NCBI GenBank assembly: GCA_009768925.2
Contig: VHIT02000054.1
Coordinates: 310,001-374,000 of the forward strand
Reading direction: 5' to 3'
Length of the DNA: 64,000 nt
DNA from: Cryptosporidium bovis
Lineage: Eukaryota > Apicomplexa > Conoidasida > Eucoccidiorida > Cryptosporidiidae
Positions within the stretch are counted from its first letter, which is position 1; every line of letters begins with the position of its first letter. This document shows, piece by piece, positions 39,711 to 49,410 of the stretch. The translations under genes were made by a program, and so were the position numbers. The notes below the pieces were generated by a model. That model worked only from the letters and a program-made list of their open reading frames with translations. It was not told the origin of the DNA and ran no database searches.

Positions 39711-42700
39711 ATGATGTTTTTAATTTTCAAACATACCAAAGTCACTTTTGGAAAATTGAAGGAGTGTTTTTTATTTTATTTGAAGGGGATAAACTCGAAC
39801 ATAGCAAATATTAATGTTAAAAAAAAAAGATTTATTTCAGACGGGTTATTTTTTAAGGTGGTATCAATCTTAATTAATTTTATTGTCACTGATGTTGTTC
39901 TTATCACTCTACATATCACTAAAGGGTATTTTTGCCATGGTCTATTGGGTCTAATTGTTCTATGGACAATCATTCTACTTCTGGGATTTAATTTGTTAAC
40001 AAATTTCGACAAATTGAATAATATATCAAATGAAATCTTTAATAGAATAGAAAATTATTTTAAAATAAGTATTTTAAGGGAAAGTTCTTTGCAATGTTTT
40101 TATGATTCGAATATCATGGCTAATCATCACTTTCAAAGTTTAGAATATGGATTGGAACCTTTCATTTCTATTGTGTTATATCCCTTGAGATTATTCTTAT
40201 TAGGTAGTATAATATGTGGAAGTTATTACACTAGTATATTTATATCTCTGAAGTTTATCATTTTCTCGTTCATTTCATTGGCTTTTGAGGTCATGACTTA
40301 TAAATTATTTATCATTCCAGAAAAGGAGTCAATATCTGAGAAAATAGAAGAATTATTTGAAAACATACAGTCCATATTAATACTTAAAAACCATGAAGAA
40401 CAGTATTTAAACATGTTTAACAGTGAAGTTTCGTCTGTTAACTTTGTTAAGAGTTGTTATAGGTCTTTACTATCCTTATTACAATTCTCTTGTTTATTCT
40501 ATTTTGTTTTTGATATTATTAGTAGTATTAAAGAAGACTTGAAATCCACAACTCAAGACATTGATAAAGATGAAAAATGTTTTATTTTATTTTTATCACT
40601 ATCATTGTATTTAATTGATTCAACAAAAATAACCAAATCGATTGCTTCCTACATTATTAGCTATAACTATATAAGAAAGACAAATAGTAATAAATATGAA
40701 TATCAGGTCTTAACTAACGTTGTTACGGAATCAAGAATGAATAACCTTGATGATTTGAATTTAGAGTTAAAGAGCTTGCCTGACTCTATTAAATCAAACG
40801 AATGTAATTCAACAATAGTAGATGAAGATATAGAAAGTCAATCATTAAAACATGATTATTGCAATAGTTATAATACTACTAAATATAAACATAAATTTTA
40901 TTCAAACGATATGAAACATAGGAAAAACGGTATTACAACATACATTACTTCATCAAAACCATACGAAATGGAAGATTCGTCTATATTAATGACAACTGAC
41001 GATAATTCACCTATGTCAACTTCTTTTTCTTCACCTGAAAAAACTGACGGAAAGAAAGTTCTGGAAATAAGCAACATTTCAATTTTTTGTTTAAATACGA
41101 ATAAACGAAAATTCCTTGCACATCAAGATAAATTCACATTTAATTTTATTAATTGTCCTAGTCTATCAATCAAAAAATCGAATACTAGTTTTAAATGTAA
41201 ACGCCAAGAAAATAAAAACGCTGCAAACAAATGTAATACTAATAATATTCTGAGGAATATAAATATTTCTGTAGGTAAAAACGATTTTTTGGTAATTTTT
41301 GGACCGAATAATTGTGGTAAAACTCTTTTAACGAAATACCTATCCAACTTTCCAGAGGTTTTTAGCAATGGGTACTTACAAATTGAAGAAAGCGAGAATA
41401 ATTCAAAAGTATATTTGTTAAATAAGAAAATGCTGGATTTAGTCTCAAATATTTGCGAGTATAATAAATTTAGACCCCAAATAGATTTACTCGAATTCAT
41501 TTTGTCTGGGAAGCCATTTGAAAAAAACATTTTTGATTTGGTATTTAAATTACTATCATTTGGTGAATATTATAGGTGTGAGCCACTCCAAACTCATGAA
41601 ATTGAAAAAAAACAAGGTAGGGAGCCAATAAGTGTAATAAAGCTTCATCCAATAATTGGAACACAACAGAGTTGCAATGAAGCTAAAATTTGCTTACAAC
41701 TCTTCCAATTTCTTTATTCTATTTTGTACCTTCACAAAAATACTCAAAATTCAATAATTATTATCGACGATATATTTGATTTATTACTTCCCTCAACATC
41801 TTTAAGGATAATATGTGATATTATTTCCGATGACTCACTTCTAGTATTTAAAGATCTTTCATTCATTATCACAATTAATGAAAGTCTAGAACCGTTTTTT
41901 TCACAGCTTCTATCGAGGGAAAATCCAAGGCTTAAGTTGATTTCACTTAACGGGAATGGAACGGCTAATATATATAAATATCATGACTATAATCAAAGTA
42001 TAGAAAAGAACATGTATATGATGAACACAATTCCTCGAATTAATCTTGATGTAAGTAATCCTCATTCAAAACAAGAAATTGATACTTCGATTTATTCTTT
42101 TGAAGAGTCACCCTTTTCTTCGAACGAAATAAATCTCGGACAGATTGAGAATGAGAAGCATGTAAATAAAAAGCACGAAATATTTGTACTGGTATTAGGA
42201 ATCTTCTCATTTTTTATAAAGCTCAATATTTTTTCAAATTTTAATGGATTTGAAAGTAATTCAGGGTTACATGTTTTTCCAATTTTATTATTTAGCTCAC
42301 TATTTTCACAGATAAATTTCGATAAAAATTTGATTATGAACGAATTATCAAACGTCATCTTTGGATTGTTTGTAATCTCAACTACTCTCTTTGGAAGAAG
42401 CGACCCAATATATAATAGGCAACCATTTGAAGGTTCAAAAAATAATTTTAATGGAATCGGAAAATTCGAAAAGTTAATTCCAAGCATTCACTATAATTCC
42501 ACATTCTTTCTTGAATTTAATGGAAATCAGATCCTAAAGAACACGTCACTATTCTATAAAGAAAATTATTACAATGAAAAAGTCTCTATTCCTGGGATAA
42601 ACCCCAAGGGTTTCAGAGATGCTATATTAGTCTCTAAATTAATCGAACAAAAATTCGGCCTTTTAGGTGATAACATAAAAGAAAATGTTACTCCCCTTGA

Positions 42701-44417
42701 ACAAGTATTACTTCAATTTATACCAAAACCTGACTTTCTAGTGTTAGTCAAGATTTTCACTATTTTCTATATAATCGACATTATATTGAAAATAATAATT
42801 CGCTTATTCATCTCATCGATAAAAAATAGAGGTTATTTCTATGAAATAAAAAACAAGTTATTTACTCTAATTTCATCAGTGGAATCGACAAAGGATCCCA
42901 TTTCCTCAATTAACAACATATATATGAGGAAAAACACATTCTCAAATCAAATATTTGATGAGTCATCTCATTCAAAAGATACCTTGCCCGAATATTATTT
43001 TTCTACAATTATAAGTATAAGTTCATTACTAGTCTTTAATTTACCAGATATTTATGCCGGAAATATATTTCTAGTAATAGTCAACATATTTTTCATTTCG
43101 TTTATGTTATCAATTACATGTAAACTATTGGAATATTTTGTTATCAATTTACAGGATCTATCAAACAAATCTCCTATAATAAATTGTGATTCATTTGATC
43201 TATTGCATTATTTGAGGAAAATTGAAATTACAGAATGGTTTGGAAGTTTATTAACAAATTCAATTAACTTGAGGTACAAACTATTGGAATTGAGAAATGC
43301 ACATATAATTAAAATTTATGTCTATTTAATGTTGCCTATTTTTTTTATTTCTTTAACTACAATAATAACTATCAACAAAAGCAACTCCCACGAATTTAAT
43401 TCAAAGTTTTCACTACTAATTTCACTGCTATTGTTATTTTCTCGATCTATTCTGTCCCGAGAATTGTTCAGTTCATCGAAAAAAAATATATCTATTTTGA
43501 GAGTCTTTCAGAGAAGAATAAAAAATTACTTCGATAAAACCAATTATTCAAAAATTAAAATAAACCTATCTTCTTTAAGCCCTTCTTCAACAAGAACAGA
43601 GAGGTCTCACCATTCTAATTCATCTATAATAAGCTATTTACGTAATATCGAGATCGAATTTTCATCACCTTTTCAAAGGAAATTACAAGAAAATAACTTT
43701 AGTACACAACGCGAAGACGTTAAAAAGTCAATAAATGGGATAAATATATTTACAGTAAATCCCTTGACCTTTTCTGAAAAATCATATTCTTATGGTTTCG
43801 GATGTTCACTACTATTCCCATTTAAACATGAAAATATTAAAATAGGGAGCATTTTAGATAAAATTGGTATAATTTCAAACTATAACCTAGTCCCATTAAA
43901 ATGGAGAATAGGAATGATTCTTGATCCAAAGAAAATATTTAAGTATGAGAGTAAATTAATTTACAGAATACTGAAATCATTTGAGCTGATCCCACAATAT
44001 TGTCAAGAATCGGAAATAGAATATATTCTTGATCTTTCATTGGAAAACTATTGCGAATTTATTATGGGAAATTTCGATACTAAGCAAGTTTTCTCAGAAT
44101 TTGAAACAAAATTTAGCAAAGAGTCAACAATCAATAGGGATATTCTAGAGATTTATAACAAATCAAGAACATTAGGGAATTTTGGTAACTACAATCTATT
44201 TATTTCGAGCAATATTTCGAATATCCAAAAATTATTACTGTTGGTTCATTTTATTCTTTATTGTCGATATTACCAGACTCTTGTAATACACTTAAACTAT
44301 AATATGAATCATGAATCATGGCTTTTGTTCATAAGAGAATACATTGTTAATTGCAAAGACTCTTCTATTAAGAATATCATTTTAGTTCACTCAGTCGATA
44401 GTTCGTCTCTAAAATAG
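39711..44417 (+). CDS. Degenerate full-length ABC transporter homologue (ABCC-like)
   Basis: This 1568-residue membrane protein has the TMD1-NBD1-TMD2-NBD2 plan of ABCC/MRP exporters. Hydrophobic helices lie at about residues 45-330. NBD1 begins with ILRNINISVGKNDFLVIFGP, and its P-loop GPNNCGKT (about 531) has lost one glycine. The signature region reads TQQSCNEAK instead of LSGGQ. Walker B is IIIIDDIFD (about 685), with Asp after Asp as in ABCC NBD1. TMD2 covers about 820-1260. NBD2 is recognisable by order only: SEKSYSYGFGCS (about 1355) occupies the P-loop place without the lysine, followed by WRIGMILDPKKIF where ABCC has IIPQDPxLF. ATP hydrolysis at NBD2 looks impossible. Low-complexity inserts are common. 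Confidence 0.7.
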   Translation: MMFLIFKHTKVTFGKLKECFLFYLKGINSNIANINVKKKRFISDGLFFKVVSILINFIVTDVVLITLHITKGYFCHGLLGLIVLWTIILLLGFNLLTNFDKLNNISNEIFNRIENYFKISILRESSLQCFYDSNIMANHHFQSLEYGLEPFISIVLYPLRLFLLGSIICGSYYTSIFISLKFIIFSFISLAFEVMTYKLFIIPEKESISEKIEELFENIQSILILKNHEEQYLNMFNSEVSSVNFVKSCYRSLLSLLQFSCLFYFVFDIISSIKEDLKSTTQDIDKDEKCFILFLSLSLYLIDSTKITKSIASYIISYNYIRKTNSNKYEYQVLTNVVTESRMNNLDDLNLELKSLPDSIKSNECNSTIVDEDIESQSLKHDYCNSYNTTKYKHKFYSNDMKHRKNGITTYITSSKPYEMEDSSILMTTDDNSPMSTSFSSPEKTDGKKVLEISNISIFCLNTNKRKFLAHQDKFTFNFINCPSLSIKKSNTSFKCKRQENKNAANKCNTNNILRNINISVGKNDFLVIFGPNNCGKTLLTKYLSNFPEVFSNGYLQIEESENNSKVYLLNKKMLDLVSNICEYNKFRPQIDLLEFILSGKPFEKNIFDLVFKLLSFGEYYRCEPLQTHEIEKKQGREPISVIKLHPIIGTQQSCNEAKICLQLFQFLYSILYLHKNTQNSIIIIDDIFDLLLPSTSLRIICDIISDDSLLVFKDLSFIITINESLEPFFSQLLSRENPRLKLISLNGNGTANIYKYHDYNQSIEKNMYMMNTIPRINLDVSNPHSKQEIDTSIYSFEESPFSSNEINLGQIENEKHVNKKHEIFVLVLGIFSFFIKLNIFSNFNGFESNSGLHVFPILLFSSLFSQINFDKNLIMNELSNVIFGLFVISTTLFGRSDPIYNRQPFEGSKNNFNGIGKFEKLIPSIHYNSTFFLEFNGNQILKNTSLFYKENYYNEKVSIPGINPKGFRDAILVSKLIEQKFGLLGDNIKENVTPLEQVLLQFIPKPDFLVLVKIFTIFYIIDIILKIIIRLFISSIKNRGYFYEIKNKLFTLISSVESTKDPISSINNIYMRKNTFSNQIFDESSHSKDTLPEYYFSTIISISSLLVFNLPDIYAGNIFLVIVNIFFISFMLSITCKLLEYFVINLQDLSNKSPIINCDSFDLLHYLRKIEITEWFGSLLTNSINLRYKLLELRNAHIIKIYVYLMLPIFFISLTTIITINKSNSHEFNSKFSLLISLLLLFSRSILSRELFSSSKKNISILRVFQRRIKNYFDKTNYSKIKINLSSLSPSSTRTERSHHSNSSIISYLRNIEIEFSSPFQRKLQENNFSTQREDVKKSINGINIFTVNPLTFSEKSYSYGFGCSLLFPFKHENIKIGSILDKIGIISNYNLVPLKWRIGMILDPKKIFKYESKLIYRILKSFELIPQYCQESEIEYILDLSLENYCEFIMGNFDTKQVFSEFETKFSKESTINRDILEIYNKSRTLGNFGNYNLFISSNISNIQKLLLLVHFILYCRYYQTLVIHLNYNMNHESWLLFIREYIVNCKDSSIKNIILVHSVDSSSLK

Positions 44418-44666
44418 TAGTTCTCATATTTTTTTCTATATATGAACACTTAATAAGTATTGCATATTAGATCAAGAGCTTGTTCCATAACATAAGCTAT
44501 GGTTATTATATCTAAGGTTAATAAGTAAAACGGTGTCAATTCTGTTGTGCCGCTATTGCTTACATATTGACTTTTTCTGAATAATTTTGTATGTTTGTGA
44601 ACAAAATACAGTTGTTTATAAGTAGTAGATAACTCATTTTTAAATAGTTTTAATGTATTATTGCTA

Positions 44667-45489
44667 ATGAAGACTAATTGTGAAAGACTCGACAAAATAA
44701 GGCGACAGGTCGAATTTTATCTTAGTGACCCAAACATTAGGCATGACAGATTTCTCAGAAGTAAGCTTGCAGAATTTAATAACGGAAACAATATTGGAGT
44801 TCCAATATCTTTGATTTCAACATTTAACAAAATGATAAAATTGAATGTATGTTCGCACTATTTATTATTTTTAATTAATATTTAATTATTTCAATTTTTT
44901 AATTTTTGTTTCATTTATTCGATGAAACAAATAATAGGCATCTGACCAAGACATAATTAATTCTCTTTCTTCATCAAAACTGCTTTTTATTAACTCTGAA
45001 ACTAAAACAATTCATCGTTTCACACCGATAGATTTAGAGTTTTGTTCTGTAATACCATATGAAAGAATGCTTTTTATTAAGGGAATACCTAAACACTGGA
45101 ACTATAAAAAGATAAAGGAGATTCTTCGAATTTTCGGCAACGTTCAAGTTGTGAGGTTACCAAAGGCAAATAAATCAAATTACAGAAGGTTAGTTTTACA
45201 AAAACTGCTTAATATAGAAAAAAGTAAGTAAATGTAAACTTTTATGTTCAAGTATAAGAAAGAAAAGGATTAATCTAAAATATCATTTTCATTTCAGATA
45301 ATTCCAAAATTATTCAAAACCTGCCATTACAGACATTATGGCTTTGTGGAAATGGAAACCACACAGCAGGCAAAGAGTGCAATAGAAAACTTCAAAAATT
45401 TCTCTCCAAACTCAAAAATTAACATTTTACCCTGGTCTGAATGGATTTCAACGAGAAGTAAATACAAAACTAAATCAAGACAAATATAA
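44667..45489 (+). CDS. La-related protein, LARP7-like, three exons
   Basis: Exons are 44667-44846, 44938-45188 and 45333-45489, giving 195 residues. The introns are 91 and 144 bp. The La motif covers residues about 5-60 (DKIRRQVEFYLSDPNIRHDR, then ISLISTFNKMIKL), and binds the UUU-OH end of RNA polymerase III transcripts. An RRM follows: RNP2 is MLFIKGIP and RNP1 is RRHYGFVEME, split by the second intron at an Arg codon. FGNVQVVRLPK before RNP1 resembles the GNVVYISIP of LARP7 more than genuine La. A TTC-rich tail ends with basic residues (YKTKSRQI). LARP7 proteins chaperone 7SK, U6 or telomerase RNA. Which RNA applies here is unknown. Confidence 0.7.
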
Positions 45490-45813
45490 AGTAATACTAA
45501 TTAAGTCTAATTTGAAAACTAATTGAATAGCATTTCATCCCGTTATTAATACTTCTCGAACTGTTATTTTAGAGCACTCCCTTAATCTGAATACTATTTA
45601 CGAACTATGGAATATACCACCACTTTATGAAAAAATACTGGTAATATCTAATATTTAGGTCCTCTTATCGGAGTTGAACACCATTTATTGGTAGGTGTAA
45701 TAATACAAAAACTTTAGAAAGTAAGGTTAATCGTTTACTAAAAATACCACAAGCCTAATTAATATTTAATTTACAATCTATATATTTAATTACATAAACT
45801 AATGAAAGCATTA
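45490..45813. other. Convergent intergenic region
   Basis: Spacer between the 3' ends of the LARP7-like and cyclin genes. No gene, RNA or repeat was recognised. Confidence 0.5.
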
Positions 45814-47109
45814 TTAACCCCACTCATTTGAACCCCACGAGTTCCACCATTTCTTTCTGACGTTTTGGTAATGGCTCGGGGAGGCATGGCTTTCACCATT
45901 CTCCGTATTGCGAATTGTTCTCAAATTACTTATCATATATCTCGTTAATTCCTTAAGTGAGTCTCTATTATAACCTGTATAGTATTCAATTGATGGTGCC
46001 CAACTCTCCTCAACCCCCTCAATTTTATGTGCCAACATAAGGCATGCACAAGCCAACTTGGATGCGCATACCCCCATCATAGCAGGCTCGTGTATAGCCA
46101 AATGAGAAAGGTAAATCGATAAGCTTTCAACTCTTGCCGCTTTGTTACCCGAATACTGGTCTTTAAATACCAAACAATATCGCTTGATATAGTCACTTGG
46201 TTTTGGGAATTCAATACACCAATCCAATGCATCTAGGATCACTCCCTCACAAAACAAAACGGCAGCAATGTTGAGACCACATTTTTCAGCAACATCACTT
46301 AAAGAAGGCAATGGTGGAATCTTCAAATTTTCACCTTGAACATAAGCTGCTTCATATTTAAGAGCAATCCAAAAACAAGTTGCACTTACAAGCGTCATCT
46401 CTGAAGCCCTTTGAAAATGTTTAAGCCCTAAAATACGGTCAAGCATTGAGTTAGCGATGACAGTAACTTCGTCAGGAACGTTGAATGTTATTTGCAACCC
46501 AAAAAGTAGATTGACTCCACTCCTTTTCCACTCCAAAATCTGCTTTCCCACACTAGGTTGCGCTGACACTACCTGAGACGCTGTGAATAATAGCGACTCT
46601 TTATTCGACTCGCGGTTCCTCGATGTTTGATAAATTGCCTCTGCATATTCAGAAAAATAGCAAGCATCCGTGTTTTTCATGTCAACACTAATTACTTCTT
46701 CCAAAGTATGTTTATACTGTGATCCTATTGTCTTTATTTGCCTTTCGGCGAAAGTATTAGACCCAGAGATATTCTCTTTTTCTGCAATATCATCTTTGGA
46801 CTTTAATTTATCATTATTTGAACCGGAAGCAATGCGTGCTCCCGACTTTCCTAAATTAGCACCTTTTGAGTTGTCTAAAGCATTATTAGAAAACTTTTGG
46901 TTATTTATAATAGAGTTTCCTAAAGATGACATACTTCTGGTTATAGGCTTATTGATTATACCTGAGTTTTTAATGTTTAAATCATTCATACCCATATTGG
47001 GATTTATTTGATTTACTAATTTTCTACTATTTTCGCCGTACACCAAGTTATTGCAACTATTAACATTGACATTATTTTGCATTAATTTTCCTATTTTATC
47101 CGACCTCAT
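45814..47109 (-). CDS. Cyclin (cyclin-box protein)
   Basis: This 431-residue cell-cycle regulator has an Asn/Ser/Lys-rich N-terminal third with no clear domain. The cyclin box begins at about residue 155 with YFSEYAEAIYQTSRNRES. It continues through QILEWKRSGVNLLFGL (the MRAILVDWL-equivalent helix, where W remains), TVIANSMLDRIL, LVSATCFWIALKYEA (the usual LxxxAxxxIAxKYEE), then a C-terminal box with LSIYLSHLAIHEP and KLACACLMLAHK. The KYEA and EMTLVSATCFWIALKYE signatures suit an A/B-type mitotic cyclin, but the subclass is uncertain. No destruction box was identified with confidence. The start MRSDKIGKL is the first ATG. Confidence 0.8.
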   Translation of the reverse strand: MRSDKIGKLMQNNVNVNSCNNLVYGENSRKLVNQINPNMGMNDLNIKNSGIINKPITRSMSSLGNSIINNQKFSNNALDNSKGANLGKSGARIASGSNNDKLKSKDDIAEKENISGSNTFAERQIKTIGSQYKHTLEEVISVDMKNTDACYFSEYAEAIYQTSRNRESNKESLLFTASQVVSAQPSVGKQILEWKRSGVNLLFGLQITFNVPDEVTVIANSMLDRILGLKHFQRASEMTLVSATCFWIALKYEAAYVQGENLKIPPLPSLSDVAEKCGLNIAAVLFCEGVILDALDWCIEFPKPSDYIKRYCLVFKDQYSGNKAARVESLSIYLSHLAIHEPAMMGVCASKLACACLMLAHKIEGVEESWAPSIEYYTGYNRDSLKELTRYMISNLRTIRNTENGESHASPSHYQNVRKKWWNSWGSNEWG

Positions 47110-48376
47110 CTTGCTTGGATCTTAAATTACACCAGTATCTACTTCAAATATTGAGAACTACTTCAAACTCGAGAATATCTATCAAATTGATTCTTCCTAT
47201 ATTCTCGTTTCCTTAGAATTTATAATACAAACTATGAAACAAAAATCCAATCCGTTGAAGTAAGCGGAAAACGTCTAAATAGCAACTGTTAATTATGTTT
47301 ACTTTGTATATCAATCCTTTGAAAATGACGATAAAAAATTTGATTATACTTTAACTCTTAATCTACCTTTTCTTATACTTTAAAATTCACAGAATTGAAA
47401 CTAAAATAATGATTTAGTCCACCTAATCTTATAAAACTTGTTTGCCACTTTTATCTATTGTTAATTTATTGTCTTACAGCTCTATTCAGTAATAATCACT
47501 TACCAAGGACTTTTCAATTGATTTCCATTGCTGCCTCTTTCTCTCGCCACTTTTCCAATAAAATATGTATTCACAACTCTCTTCTTTCTCTTCCTACTTT
47601 TTAACTGACTTCGGCCACTATGGGATCACAATCCTTTTACCCGTATATGATACATTACGCCAAAAAAACATGCGGACAGACGTGTCATTAAACCACACAT
47701 TTTTATTACAGACAAAACGCATGCAAGCAGACGTCATTGGGGACGGACGTGGAAAAACTACCAGCTACTAGATAGGCGGCACGTACACACCCCACTTTTT
47801 CTATTAATTTCTCAAGTTTATTTTCAAAATTATCTCCATAAATCACCGAGTTAACCACTTACTTGGATTTTATTTACATGGTTTTTTCCTTTAATTTAAT
47901 TAAATATCTGGGAATTCAAAAATAAATTGGATTTTTCACGCAAATCTGTCTAATTCCACTTGTTTTTGAAGCATTTGCATTCATAAGGTTAGTTTTGAAG
48001 TAAATCTCATTATTTTAGCCTCTCCCCCTGAGCTCATTTGCTCTTGAGCGAACCTGTTATTCTATACTAGTCTATTTTCGTTGTTGATTTGTGCATTCTT
48101 TTCCACAGTGTTTAAATTGTAAATATCACATTTTTGACTTTTATTGTTGCTGTGATGAGTTGTGTAATTTTGTCCAGGTTACTGGAAGTTTTACTTCAAG
48201 TTCTCGAATTGATTTACTATTCCACCTTTTGTGTCGAGTATGCTAATTAACTGTTTTTTTAACTTAATAATAACCCTTTAAGAGCAATCAAATTCAAGTT
48301 AGCGGTCTTCTGTTTTTTTCTAAAAAAAAAAGTCACTTCAGGCTACTTTGAATATCAACCTGAGAAAAGGTAAATA
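47110..48376. other. 1.27-kb divergent intergenic region, cyclin / SANT gene
   Basis: This is the longest gene-free stretch in the window. It has a mix of A/T-rich and short pyrimidine-rich parts and a cluster of ACGT-containing sequences at 47669-47755, described separately. An open frame of 68 codons (47565-47771) is not convincing. No tRNA, snRNA or known element was found by eye. Long leaders or a regulated bidirectional promoter are the likeliest contents. Confidence 0.5.
47669..47755. repeat. Imperfect direct repeats around GACGT cores
   Basis: Two imperfect direct repeats of about 20 bp share CATGC, CAGACGT and CATT, at 47669-47689 and 47720-47738, 51 bp apart start to start. A third ACGT core, GGACGGACGTGG, follows at 47741. 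The second repeat overlaps a GCATGCA. The cluster is GC-rich against its surroundings and may be a factor-binding array. Confidence 0.45.
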
Positions 48377-49216
48377 ATGAAGAAATCTTGTAAAAAATTA
48401 CATAATGTAGTCACAACGAACAAAGTTAAAAGTTCAAACTCAAAAATTATTCAACAATTTCAGGAGAACAAAGATACAACAGAAGCATTAAAAAATCAGA
48501 AGCAAAGTGGTGTTAGCAGTGCTACAAATGCAAATATAGGCATAATTGTGAAAAATAATGATGAGTCTCAATCAGTTCGCGAGACTAACTCTCCTTTAAA
48601 TTCAGGTGGAATGGTCGGACTAGAGGACTTAGATGTTAAGTTGAAAGGATCCTTTCAGGGTCCAATATATTACTCTGGTGAAATTCCTGAGCCGAATCTC
48701 AGAATAAATATAATAAATTCAAAAATTTCAAAATTAGAAACCTATTTGTCACTTTGCGAAGAACTTTATCTTGGAGGATACTCAAAATCAAGGTCAACTT
48801 CAAGTCTATTTCAATATTTGATAATTTCTCATAATATCGATTCAGTAGAGAGACTGGAATCCTTGTCAAAAAAATATCAATCGACAGGGAATAATAAACA
48901 AAATTCAAAACCCAGTCAAAAGCAAACATCAAATACTGAGGATGCGGTTAGTGCGGAAACAATCATTTCACCACTTGATTTACTAACTCATCCATTTAGG
49001 ATTAAGGACACTATCGATCTATGGGGTCCACATGAGGTGATTCTTTTTGAATGTGCGATGTGCAAGTATGGTAAGGAATTTGATAAGATACAAAGAATAA
49101 TTAAAACTAAAACTACGAAAGAAATTGTTGATTTTTATTATTGTGTTTGGAAAAGAACAAATAGGTACAGGGCTTGGAAAGAAAATAGGCAGTTTTCTGA
49201 GCATATCTTTTCCTAA
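48377..49216 (+). CDS. SANT/Myb-domain protein
   Basis: This 279-residue protein has a C-terminal SANT domain at about residues 215-265: WGPHEVILFECAMCKYGKEF, then IQRIIKTKTTKEIVDFYYCVWKRT. The KYGKxFxxIxxxIKTKTxxExVxFYYxWK pattern is that of MTA, MIER and RCOR proteins, which recruit histone deacetylases. A separate ELM2 domain was not recognised in the N-terminal part, which is Asn/Ser/Lys-rich with a conserved-looking acidic centre (GMVGLEDLDVKLKGSFQGPI). A chromatin-corepressor role is inferred from the SANT family only. It lies downstream of the 1.27-kb spacer. Confidence 0.75.
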   Translation: MKKSCKKLHNVVTTNKVKSSNSKIIQQFQENKDTTEALKNQKQSGVSSATNANIGIIVKNNDESQSVRETNSPLNSGGMVGLEDLDVKLKGSFQGPIYYSGEIPEPNLRINIINSKISKLETYLSLCEELYLGGYSKSRSTSSLFQYLIISHNIDSVERLESLSKKYQSTGNNKQNSKPSQKQTSNTEDAVSAETIISPLDLLTHPFRIKDTIDLWGPHEVILFECAMCKYGKEFDKIQRIIKTKTTKEIVDFYYCVWKRTNRYRAWKENRQFSEHIFS

Positions 49217-49365
49217 ATTAAATCAAGCAACATATAGTAAGCAATAAATAACGAGGTTGTAGGCAAATAACTTTTATTTCTGAAATAGTTGAAAGACCTT
49301 TCGTTGTTAAGAAAATCCTTTTGATGTATATTTTTTTATTGCCTTTTTTCACAAAGTGGTAAAAA

Positions 49366-49373
49366 TTGCGCGG
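49366..49373. promoter_or_regulatory. E2F-like TTGCGCGG upstream of RAD1
   Basis: TTGCGCGG lies 38 bp before the RAD1 start in A/T-rich sequence. E2F-type control of a DNA-checkpoint gene would be in keeping with E2F targets elsewhere. Function is inferred. Confidence 0.4.
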
Positions 49374-49410
49374 AGATTACAGTTATTAAACTGAACATTT
49401 TTTTTGAGTG

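Noticed and set aside
44450-44695. A minus-strand open frame of 81 codons before the LARP7-like gene
   Set aside because: It lies in the promoter region and overlaps exon 1 of the spliced gene antisense; no family features.
45296-45332. Alternative second-intron acceptor for the LARP7-like gene at 45297
   Set aside because: Joined to the donor at 45189 it gives the wrong frame for the RNP1 motif HYGFVEME, which the acceptor at 45332 keeps.
47565-47771. A plus-strand open frame of 68 codons in the long spacer before the SANT gene
   Set aside because: Its composition is not coding-like, it lacks motifs, and it overlaps the ACGT-repeat cluster.
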